A DNA stretch of 64,000 bases. Source: Desulfovibrio sp. GTDB taxonomy: Bacteria > Desulfobacterota > Desulfovibrionia > Desulfovibrionales > Desulfovibrionaceae. The translations under genes and the position numbers were made by a program. The notes below the pieces were generated by a model, which was not told the DNA's origin, searched no databases, and saw only the letters and a list, made by a program, of their open reading frames with translations. The DNA is taken from assembly GCF_019422935.1 (NCBI RefSeq), contig NZ_JAHZCJ010000001.1:654058-718057 (forward strand). The letters are read 5' to 3'. How positions within the stretch are numbered: position 1 is the first letter of the stretch; each line of letters opens with the position of its first letter. Shown piece after piece: positions 6,404 to 13,060 of the stretch.

Positions 6404-6597
6404 GCGGCTTCGATGATCCAAACCGCCCTGAATGGCGTGGGAAGCGCAAATCAAAAAACTACGCGCATATCTACGCCAGTTGTAAGGGGGAGCGGCTCAG
6501 TGATGGCAAACCGTCCCGCACCTGCAAGAAGTGCGGGACGGTTTCAAGAAAGAAGAAATGCCCAATTTGCGGGTGCGAGCAATTCAAAAAGCTGTAG
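6400..6597 (+). CDS. small zinc-ribbon phage protein
   Basis: This 65-residue basic protein has two CxxC knuckles, CKKCGTVSRKKKCPICGC, separated by ten residues: a typical zinc ribbon. The ATG overlaps the stop of the preceding Cys-rich gene, so the two are coupled. It ends the forward early operon before the reverse-strand accessory pair. It could bind nucleic acid, judged only from the fold. Confidence 0.65.
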   Translation: MSGFDDPNRPEWRGKRKSKNYAHIYASCKGERLSDGKPSRTCKKCGTVSRKKKCPICGCEQFKKL

Positions 6598-6668
6598 GGG
6601 GCAAGGCCCATCCATATCACGGTAGCCAACCTCAACCCCTGCCCGTGGGGCTATACGCGGGCACTGAA

Positions 6669-6986
6669 TTACCCGACATGATCATTGAAAATGCCAACTT
6701 CTTTGGGGTTAGCTTTTCTAAACGATATAGCCCTCATCGTACCATTTCGCCAAGTAAAAGCGATCAAAACAATATCGTCTCGATATTCAGTGAGCATCAT
6801 ATATCTCTGCTCTTCATTTTCTATGTATCCATCGCTCATTATATAATGATCTTTTCCAAACAGAATAATCGAATCAACAATATCTTGGGCACAGTTTAAT
6901 GAAAACTTGTGTTTTTTGCGGTTAATTTCATCTTTATCATCGTCAAATTCAACCTGCATTCCCACGGAAAAGATAATTTCATCCAT
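6669..6986 (-). CDS. BrnT-family ribonuclease toxin, apparently without BrnA
   Basis: This 105-residue protein starts at the ATG at 6986, which has AAAGGGG eight bases upstream. The pattern FDDDKDEINRKKHKFSL, then the central RYMMLTEYRDDIVLIAFTWR and C-terminal RAISFRKANPKE follows the BrnT (RelE-like fold) toxin family: a start motif of D-x2-K/K-x2-KH, a middle beta strand, and RxISxRxA at the end. BrnT is an mRNA-cleaving toxin usually followed by its antitoxin gene brnA. No brnA-like gene lies downstream, where only the opposite-strand zinc-ribbon gene is found. AT-rich base use like its neighbour suggests later acquisition by the prophage. Confidence 0.75.
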   Translation of the reverse strand: MDEIIFSVGMQVEFDDDKDEINRKKHKFSLNCAQDIVDSIILFGKDHYIMSDGYIENEEQRYMMLTEYRDDIVLIAFTWRNGTMRAISFRKANPKEVGIFNDHVG

Positions 6987-7092
6987 AAAATTTTCCCCTT
7001 TTTTACTTAAATTACATAACAACTATATGAGAAGTAACAATATAATATAATTCATGAGGCCAAAAAATGAATAACAAAAAACAGCACTATTG

Positions 7093-8016
7093 CTAAAGAG
7101 TGACGCAGCTGTGGCGTTTTGAGTCTGCCGCTGAATTGGGTGGAGGAAGAATTCGAAATATATTCGCAAAAAATGAGATATGACATTTACGAAGTGGCAA
7201 TTTTGATATTTCTTGAGAAAGTCCTGTCGAGAAAGTCAGCGTCGGCCCTTTATCATACGGCAGAAAGAGAATGCGTGGCTTCAGATCGGGGCAATATTCT
7301 TCAGAAGTTGTATATACAAGTAGCCCTTTATCCAGCGAGCGAAGGAGTGAAACTTTTATTTTCTTATCTCGGTAATCTAATTTCTGCGTGTACTGTAAGC
7401 TTTGATTTATTTTTAAGTTTGCAAATGTAGGAAAAGCGATTAAAGAAATTGTGGTTGATATTATAATAATAGCTATTGTTGTATTATATTTATTTGAATA
7501 AATTTTTTCTATTGATGACATGTAGAATATTATAATTGATATAATAAATATTAATGCCAAAATTATAATGGCAAAAGCAACGCTTAAAAACTCATGGAAG
7601 AAGTTTATATAACCCATGATTATTATATAAGGGTGCATGAAATAAATAAGCACAAGTATAAAATAATATGTATTTCTCTTGAGATTTTTGCTGTTGTTAG
7701 CTGAATTTGATTTAAAAGTAATTAGTATCTTTTTTATAAAAAGTGTCCACGCTGTACAAAGAAATGTATATATAAGTGGAAATAACCATGTGCTAAATGA
7801 CATCGTGTAGTCTGAGATTGTTAGTGGAATTGTAAGCTGATCTATTCCAATTTTGTAAAAGAATATAATTGTGTAAATAGTTGAAAGTAATATAGCATAT
7901 GATGCGCACAATGGAGGAAATATTGCTATATCAGTAATTTTAAATGTCCACTGTGGAATAATATTATTATTTTCAGGGGCTGAATTTGCTACGGCAACTT
8001 GGTCATTTTCTGGCAT
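7093..8016 (-). CDS. AT-rich integral membrane protein (prophage accessory gene)
   Basis: This is a 307-residue protein. The ATG at 8016 with GGAGG upstream is chosen over a slightly longer form. Five or so hydrophobic segments occupy roughly residues 30-200, and a soluble tail of about 100 residues follows. Base composition is far richer in A+T than the flanking phage genes. It shares orientation with brnT against the early operon, the usual place and look of a lysogenic-conversion or superinfection-exclusion gene. I recognise no family. Function is inferred from position only. Confidence 0.6.
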   Translation of the reverse strand: MPENDQVAVANSAPENNNIIPQWTFKITDIAIFPPLCASYAILLSTIYTIIFFYKIGIDQLTIPLTISDYTMSFSTWLFPLIYTFLCTAWTLFIKKILITFKSNSANNSKNLKRNTYYFILVLIYFMHPYIIIMGYINFFHEFLSVAFAIIILALIFIISIIIFYMSSIEKIYSNKYNTTIAIIIISTTISLIAFPTFANLKINQSLQYTQKLDYRDKKIKVSLLRSLDKGLLVYTTSEEYCPDLKPRILFLPYDKGPTLTFSTGLSQEISKLPLRKCHISFFANIFRILPPPNSAADSKRHSCVTL

Positions 8017-8074
8017 AATTTCCTCCAATTAATAAATAACTAATATTATTTTACACTACTATCAATAACATGGA

Positions 8075-8097
8075 GCCGCCCCAAAGGCGGTTTTTTT
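8075..8097 (+). terminator. intrinsic terminator
   Basis: The stem CCGCC / GGCGG with a five-base loop is followed by seven T, between the membrane-protein start and the ASCH gene. It would stop transcription entering the integrase-side genes from the left. Confidence 0.7.
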
Positions 8098-8159
8098 ATT
8101 TCTCAGCCATGACGATAGTCACAACTGTGGGCCGCACATACCAACACGCGGGGAGATAC

Positions 8160-8591
8160 ATGCTATTCTCGGTACTTTCCATTAGACAGCCTTGGGCGGC
8201 GCTAATCGTCAACGGCATCAAAGACCTCGAGAACCGCAACTGGCGTCTGCCGGAAAAATACCGCAATTGCACGGTGCTGGTGCATGCCAGCGCAAAGCCC
8301 GCATTTGATCAGCATGCTGCGCAGCTTGAAATAGTTGCGCGTGGTTTGCCAATGGAAATTTTGCACTCCACAACGCTTTGCGGCTGCATCGTCGGGGCTG
8401 TGCAGTTCACAGGCTGCTTGGCGTCGAGCGCTGGCAACCAGCAATCGGCATGGGCCGACCAATCCTCAAAATTCTGGTGGATGATCGGCAAGGCTTTGCC
8501 CCTGCCGCCGATGCCTGCCATTGGCAAACTGAAATTCTGGCAATTCGATTACCCTCACAGAGCTTCGTGGCCACAGGAGGCCGATGAATGA
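8160..8591 (+). CDS. ASCH-domain protein
   Basis: This 143-residue protein starts at ATG 8160, with GGGGAGA upstream. The N-terminal FSVLSIRQPWAALIVNGIKD plus ENRNWR is the hallmark of ASCH domains (the YqfB/ASC-1 type, PUA-like fold), which bind RNA or modified nucleosides. It ends with the KLKFWQFDY strand common in phage ASCH proteins. It overlaps the following gene (ATGA). The role in the phage is unknown; ASCH family members include an amidohydrolase acting on acetylcytidine, but I see no proof of that activity here. Confidence 0.8.
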   Translation: MLFSVLSIRQPWAALIVNGIKDLENRNWRLPEKYRNCTVLVHASAKPAFDQHAAQLEIVARGLPMEILHSTTLCGCIVGAVQFTGCLASSAGNQQSAWADQSSKFWWMIGKALPLPPMPAIGKLKFWQFDYPHRASWPQEADE

Positions 8592-8854
8592 GCACGGTTG
8601 AAATATCCCAAGAGGAACGTGACCTGTGGCGATTTGAAGCTACCGACGAGTGCGGCACGCCCAGTGACGAGGATGAACGCATTCTGAGGCTGCTCAAGGC
8701 TCTTGAAGCCTCTGAGGCTGACCTTGAAAGGTCATGCGAGGAAACCAGGGCCAATTTTTCAGCACTGTACCGCATGGCCAATGAGATTGTGCCAGAACTG
8801 AAAAGGCAGCTTAAAGCCGCCGAGGACGAAGTTGCACGGCTACGGATCGGTTGA
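8588..8854 (+). CDS. small helical phage protein
   Basis: This 88-residue acidic protein is predicted to be mostly helix and coiled coil (ILRLLKALEASEADLERS and a C-terminal LKRQLKAAEDEVARLR). It is translationally coupled to the ASCH gene. I recognise no domain. It may form a dimer or partner another phage protein, but nothing in the sequence says which. Confidence 0.55.
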   Translation: MSTVEISQEERDLWRFEATDECGTPSDEDERILRLLKALEASEADLERSCEETRANFSALYRMANEIVPELKRQLKAAEDEVARLRIG

Positions 8855-8898
8855 ATACTGCGGTGAAAGGAACCCGCTGATCGAAGGAGGCTGGATAT

Positions 8899-9192
8899 AT
8901 GCAATGCTTGTTAACCAAAGAAGATGCGCGCCTGTTTCTGGGCCTCAAGACCATTGATGCCACGGAAAAAATGTTGCAGCGCCTTCGTGTTCCCAGAATG
9001 GATTTTTCAATCATCGGCGGCAAAGGCATACGGTATAGACGAAGTGACCTTGAAGAAGCTCTTTCGAGAATCGAGGTTAGGCCAAAGTCGTCAAACCGTG
9101 TCCCAAAGAAAAGGCGGCAGCGTACTGACTTGTTCGACCTCTCAGTCAAAGAGCAGTTGGCTATCCTGAGTGCAGACAGACCTCAACAATAG
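8899..9192 (+). CDS. probable excisionase / winged-helix DNA-binding protein
   Basis: This 97-residue basic protein has a strong ribosome site (AAGGAGG). It opens with LLTKEDARLFLGLKTIDATEKML, a MerR/AlpA-like helix-turn-helix, followed by a wing (GGKGIRYRRSDLEEAL) as in recombination directionality factors. The tail is Lys/Arg rich. It ends eight bases before the integrase start, the usual arrangement for xis-int. Excision control is inferred from fold and position. Confidence 0.65.
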   Translation: MQCLLTKEDARLFLGLKTIDATEKMLQRLRVPRMDFSIIGGKGIRYRRSDLEEALSRIEVRPKSSNRVPKKRRQRTDLFDLSVKEQLAILSADRPQQ

Positions 9193-9200
9193 GTTTTGAA

Positions 9201-10280
9201 ATGGCTATTCGCAGGCGTAACGAGCGGGCATCTTCTTATCAAGTCTACTGGAACAATCCATTCACGGGAAAGAGGGAAAGCGCCTCATTCCCCACGCTTG
9301 CCGAAGCCCGCAAAGAAGATTCACTGATTCAGCACCGCTTGAAGTATGACCGCGAGTCATTCCGGCCAGCAGAGGATGAGAATATCAGTACTGGCGGCAC
9401 GGTCCGCGAAGTCATAGCCCTCTACCTTTCGGCCAAAAGGTTTAGCGACAATAATCTGCGTACCATTCTCGAACACCTGAAGCATGTGCATGCCGTGTTC
9501 GGGAACCGAGAAGTGTCCAGCCTGGAAAAGCGGGATTTCGTTAAGTTCATCAGTGATGAAGCTGAGCGAGGCGTTAAAACAACCACGTCACACCGTCGAC
9601 TTACCATTCTCCGTGCGGCCCTGTCCTGGGCTGCCGACTCAGAGTTCATTGAATCCAATCCGATGCAAGGCATGAAACTACCCAGGGGACAGCATGAACG
9701 GATTGCTCCCCCGACGCCAGCAGAGGTTTCCGCAATTCTAGCGGTTGCCAAGGGGCACGTGTACCGAGCCGTCATGCTGGGAATTTTCCTTGGAGTTCGT
9801 ATCGGCCCGACTGAATTGTTCCGGCTCAAGTGGCAGGATGTCGACTTTGAGAGAAAAACGATTCGAGTGTGGAGTGCTGCCAAAAACAAGAATATGCCAT
9901 TCCGAGACGTGCCGATTCGGGAAAATTTGTTGGAAGAAATGAAGGTCTGGGGTCGCTCTGATGCTGAGGCCGGGTGTGAGTTTATCATCCACTTCAAAGG
10001 CAAGCAGATAGACAGCATGAAATCAGCTTGGCGAGACACTAAGAAGGCGGCTGGCATCACCAGGCGCATGCGCCCATACGATTTGCGCCATGCTTTTGCC
10101 ACCTACGCCTTGGACAACGATGCAGACTTGAAGTCTGTTGCTGAGATCATGGGACATTCAAACCCCACCATGATCCTTACCCACTATCAGCACACATCCG
10201 AAGCATCGCGTCGAGCGGCCATCGAATCCTTCCCCGACATCATGCCCTCATGTGCCCAAGCCATGTGCCCAAAAAAATAA
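9201..10280 (+). CDS. int: prophage tyrosine integrase
   Basis: This 359-residue tyrosine recombinase has an N-terminal arm-binding part (residues 1-65), a core-binding SAM-like domain (about 70-165) and a catalytic domain. The catalytic residues are visible: Arg in GVRIGPTELFRLKW, the H-x2-R box in YDLRHAFATYAL, the GHSN motif, and the nucleophile Tyr in THYQHT. It would integrate and excise the prophage. The gene ends 37 bases from the 3' end of tRNA-Val, the typical place for an integrase next to its attachment site. Confidence 0.95.
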   Translation: MAIRRRNERASSYQVYWNNPFTGKRESASFPTLAEARKEDSLIQHRLKYDRESFRPAEDENISTGGTVREVIALYLSAKRFSDNNLRTILEHLKHVHAVFGNREVSSLEKRDFVKFISDEAERGVKTTTSHRRLTILRAALSWAADSEFIESNPMQGMKLPRGQHERIAPPTPAEVSAILAVAKGHVYRAVMLGIFLGVRIGPTELFRLKWQDVDFERKTIRVWSAAKNKNMPFRDVPIRENLLEEMKVWGRSDAEAGCEFIIHFKGKQIDSMKSAWRDTKKAAGITRRMRPYDLRHAFATYALDNDADLKSVAEIMGHSNPTMILTHYQHTSEASRRAAIESFPDIMPSCAQAMCPKK

Positions 10281-10308
10281 GGGGTCATCCTGTTAAGGAT
10301 AACCCCTT
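10279..10308 (+). terminator. intrinsic terminator after int
   Basis: An interrupted stem, AAGGGGT-c-ATCC / GGAT-a-ACCCCTT, has a six-base loop followed by a T-rich stretch, directly at the integrase stop. Confidence 0.65.
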
Positions 10309-10316
10309 GATTTATT

Positions 10317-10392
10317 TGGTGGGCAGTACAGGACTTGAACCTGTGGCCCCCGCCTTGTAAGGGCGGTGCTCAACCAACTGAGCTAACTGCCC
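10317..10392 (-). tRNA. tRNA-Val(TAC), likely prophage attachment site
   Basis: The cloverleaf is complete on the minus strand. The acceptor stem GGGCAGT pairs with ACTGCCC, the anticodon loop CTTACAA gives anticodon TAC, the T-loop is present and CCA is encoded. Its 3' end faces the integrase stop 37 bases away. Tyrosine integrases commonly use the tRNA 3' half as attB and restore the gene on insertion, so this tRNA probably holds one attachment core, with the other copy outside the window. Confidence 0.95.
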
Positions 10393-10466
10393 GAAACAGC
10401 GTAGCACAGGCAGCTATATGCCCTGTTATTCAGCACATTGCAAGCGCAATTTTGCCGCTACACAGA

Positions 10467-10494
10467 GCAGCCCCGGTCGCAATGCCGGGGCTGC
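10467..10494 (-). terminator. hairpin downstream of cytochrome c gene
   Basis: A perfect 10-bp stem, GCAGCCCCGG / CCGGGGCTGC, with an eight-base loop lies 36 bases after the cytochrome stop. It lacks a clear T run, so termination is likely but not certain. Confidence 0.5.
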
Positions 10495-10529
10495 CAGATT
10501 ATCAGCCTGATACTTTGCTGCGATTACAG

Positions 10530-10838
10530 TTATTTCATCTCGTTAAGATACGTTGCAATATCCTTCATCTGCGCGGGGCTCAGGCCCTGCACCGTCTGTT
10601 GCATTCGGGCAGCAGCGCCGGTGGCATTGTTCAGGTTTTTGACCCTTTCCATGCCAGCCACCAGTGCATCCACAGGTTTGCCCTTCATTGCCGCAGGGGT
10701 GGCCGAATGACAGCCCGAGCACAGCTTGTTGTACATCTCCTGCCCTGTACCCGCGCTGTCCTGAGCCGCAACAGCAGTGCCAGCCAGCACCAGCCCGGCA
10801 GCCAAAAGAATTTTCAGTGAGTTAGCAGAAAAGGTCAT
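10530..10838 (-). CDS. periplasmic class I cytochrome c (c-553 type)
   Basis: This 102-residue protein has a Sec signal peptide (cleavage likely after AVAA, residue 25) and one haem site, CSGCH, at residues 40-44. The C-terminal MQQTVQGLSPAQMKDIATYL is the usual Met-ligand loop and final helix; Met79 is the likely axial ligand. The start is set by CAGGAGGG upstream of ATG 10838. It would carry electrons singly in the periplasm. It is divergent from the tetrathionate-reductase-type operon, about 500 bases away, and could exchange electrons with it, although that link is inference. Confidence 0.85.
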   Translation of the reverse strand: MTFSANSLKILLAAGLVLAGTAVAAQDSAGTGQEMYNKLCSGCHSATPAAMKGKPVDALVAGMERVKNLNNATGAAARMQQTVQGLSPAQMKDIATYLNEMK

Positions 10839-11154
10839 GGAACCCTCCTGTGGGTTACTCTGTTTGAAAAACCAGCCTGACCGCACAGCAGCCAGGCTTT
10901 TGGTCACTTTCAGCATATGCTCCAAGGCCTGCACCTCACAAGGGGTATCACGTGGATGTTCCACCAAAAAATAATTACAGGGGGAGCATAGTGCCACGCC
11001 TGCGCCCAACATCACAAGGTTGCAGCCACCAGCTACATTGCCTTTCACTTGAGCCCCAATTGGCGGCTTGTGAATATCTAGCTGAAAAAACAGTTATATT
11101 GCGAAAAGGCAAGTCGTTCAATGAGTACATAATTGTACACGCTGAACGCTGAAT

Positions 11155-11176
11155 CAATATTAACGCAATATTAACG
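11155..11176 (+). repeat. perfect tandem 11-bp repeat upstream of ttr operon
   Basis: CAATATTAACG occurs twice head to tail with no gap (11155-11165 and 11166-11176), so the copies are one helical turn apart. It ends 35 bp before the candidate -35 box of the ttr promoter: a likely activator or response-regulator site. Confidence 0.6.
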
Positions 11177-11211
11177 TTTTTTGCGGCATGATTGTGCACA
11201 AAATACCAATG

Positions 11212-11240
11212 TTGACACGGCAACCTCACATCCATACAAG
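11212..11240 (+). promoter_or_regulatory. candidate ttrBCA promoter
   Basis: The -35 TTGACA (11212-11217) is a perfect consensus. After 17 bases comes a weak -10, TACAAG (11235-11240). It leads into a roughly 90-base leader before ttrB. A strong -35 with a poor -10 suits an activator-dependent promoter. Confidence 0.45.
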
Positions 11241-11339
11241 ACTAAACTAATATTGTTATGCGGCAGATGCGGTTTGTAAACTGCAAATTGGCATTTTTCC
11301 CGGCAATCAGAATATTTTTCGGCAAAAACTGGAGGCGTG

Positions 11340-12053
11340 ATGCAACGTCGAACATTCCTTTCTCTCTGCTGCGTAAGCGCGGCCTCGCTACTTCCGGGGC
11401 AGGCGCTTGCAGGGGCAGGCGAGAGTAAATCCCGATACGCCATGGTGATTGACTTGCGGCGCTGTATTGGCTGCCAGTCCTGCACAGTTACATGCGGAGC
11501 AGAAAACGCCGTGCCCCTGGGGAATTTTCGTACCACAGTCAGCGAGTATGCCATGATTGGAGTTCCTGCCGAGAACAGAGAACCGTCCGTGGCCGTTATT
11601 CCCCGCCTCTGCAATCATTGCGAAACCCCTCCGTGCGTGCCTGTATGCCCGGTGGGAGCCACATTCAAGCGGGCTGACGGCATGGTGCTGATTGATGCCA
11701 CAACCTGTATCGGCTGTGGATTCTGCGTGCAGGCCTGCCCGTATGACGCCCGGTTTCTGAACCGGGAAACACACACGGCTGACAAGTGCACCTTTTGCGC
11801 CCACCGCACTGCCGCAGGGCTGTTGCCTGCATGTGTAGAAAATTGTGTGGGTGGCGCACGGATTTTTGGCGATCTGCGCGATCCTCAGAGTGCTGTCAGC
11901 AAGATGCTGGCAGCATACAAGGGCAGGATAGCCGTTTTGTATCCTGACAAGTCTACAGATCCGCATGTGTTTTATCTTGGGTTGGACAGGTGCTTTACCC
12001 GCTCGGATACCGTTCCGCAGCCAATGCCTATCACACCGCTGGAGAGGACGTAG
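11340..12053 (+). CDS. ttrB: tetrathionate-reductase-type iron-sulfur subunit (TtrB)
   Basis: This 237-residue protein starts at ATG 11340; the GTG at 11337 is too close to GGAGG. The N-terminus QRRTFLSLCCVSAAS is a twin-arginine signal. Four cysteine clusters follow, CIGCQSCTVTC, CNHCETPPCVPVC, CIGCGFCVQAC and CTFC...CVENC, the pattern of the four-[4Fe-4S] electron-transfer subunit of the DMSO-reductase family. It moves electrons between the membrane subunit TtrC and the molybdenum subunit TtrA. Gene order B-C-A with TtrA last matches tetrathionate reductases. The substrate could also be another sulfur oxyanion. Confidence 0.85.
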   Translation: MQRRTFLSLCCVSAASLLPGQALAGAGESKSRYAMVIDLRRCIGCQSCTVTCGAENAVPLGNFRTTVSEYAMIGVPAENREPSVAVIPRLCNHCETPPCVPVCPVGATFKRADGMVLIDATTCIGCGFCVQACPYDARFLNRETHTADKCTFCAHRTAAGLLPACVENCVGGARIFGDLRDPQSAVSKMLAAYKGRIAVLYPDKSTDPHVFYLGLDRCFTRSDTVPQPMPITPLERT

Positions 12054-12054
12054 C

Positions 12055-13038
12055 ATGCGAGAAATCATAGATCTTGTGCCGTTTGTCAATGCGCCGGAGT
12101 GGGGCGCCTGGGAGCCGCTGGCCCTGACCATGATCCTTGCAGGCGGCGTCAGCACCCTTGGTGCGGGGATTGCCGTTTTGCGCCGGGCAAAGCCATTCAT
12201 GGTATATGTTCTTGCCGTAGCTGCTATCAGCTCATTGGCCTGCGGCCTTTTGGGCGTGTTTGTGCCGCTCGAACAGCCTTTGCGCGTGTGGGAATTCGCT
12301 GCCCATCCTTCCTTCAGCTCCTGGACAGCCTGGGGAGCCTATATTTTGCCCTTGTGTTTTCTGTGCGCTCTGGTTCTGGTTTGGCAGAGCGGCAAAGAAC
12401 AGCCGGTCAACCGCGGCGCTGCACTTGCGGCCGTGTGCCTTGGTTTTTTGGCCCTGGCCTACGCCACAGGCGAGGTGCGGGCCTGTGTAGGGCGGGCGCT
12501 CTGGGCCGATTACTGGTCGTCATTGGTGTTGACGGCAGCGGGCTTTATAGCCGCCAGCGGGCTTAGTCTACTGATCTGGCTGCGGTTGCGGTTTGACGAT
12601 TTTGAACGTGGCGGCAAGCATGCAGTTCTTTTGCTGAAGGCCGGCGGCGTCTGCCTGATGCTGAACCTGCTGTGCGCGGTGTTGGCCCTGCTGGTGCGCG
12701 CTCCGCGTGGCTATGCCGCCTTTGTGGATATGTGGTGGCATGCGCCGGAGGCCATAATGGCACTGCTGGCCCTCTGCACCTTGCTGCTCGGCAGCGCCAG
12801 TTTGGCCCGCCTTGCGGCCAGAGGATCGTTTGCGCTCCTTTCCGCCATTTTGCTGTTGTGGAAGATTGTCCACATGGGCGAAATATTCGGGCGCAATGCT
12901 TCCTTGTATCCCGCGCGTGAAGCTTTTGCCGACCTGCTCTCGCTGGATGCGCTGGCCGCTTTTGGCGGCACCATTGGCCTGCTGGTTGTTCTGGCAACGG
13001 TTTTGCCAGTTGTGCTGCCTTCCTCTTCCAGGGCTTAA
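12055..13038 (+). CDS. ttrC: NrfD/TtrC-like quinol-oxidising membrane subunit
   Basis: This 327-residue protein has about eight to nine hydrophobic helices and no signal peptide. The ATG at 12055, one base after the ttrB stop, has GAGGAC upstream. The N-terminal VPFVNAPEWGAWEPLALTMI and the overall pattern fit the polysulfide-reductase NrfD/TtrC family, which anchors the complex and takes electrons from menaquinol at the periplasmic face. It is in one operon with ttrB and ttrA. Confidence 0.8.
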   Translation: MREIIDLVPFVNAPEWGAWEPLALTMILAGGVSTLGAGIAVLRRAKPFMVYVLAVAAISSLACGLLGVFVPLEQPLRVWEFAAHPSFSSWTAWGAYILPLCFLCALVLVWQSGKEQPVNRGAALAAVCLGFLALAYATGEVRACVGRALWADYWSSLVLTAAGFIAASGLSLLIWLRLRFDDFERGGKHAVLLLKAGGVCLMLNLLCAVLALLVRAPRGYAAFVDMWWHAPEAIMALLALCTLLLGSASLARLAARGSFALLSAILLLWKIVHMGEIFGRNASLYPAREAFADLLSLDALAAFGGTIGLLVVLATVLPVVLPSSSRA

Positions 13039-13060
13039 ATTTAATTGAACGGATACGCCG

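Noticed and set aside
4820-6454. 544-residue minus-strand open frame opposite the Cys-rich phage protein
   Set aside because: Shadow of the GC-rich forward gene; the forward frame has a ribosome site, coupled overlap and meaningful Cys motifs, the reverse has none.
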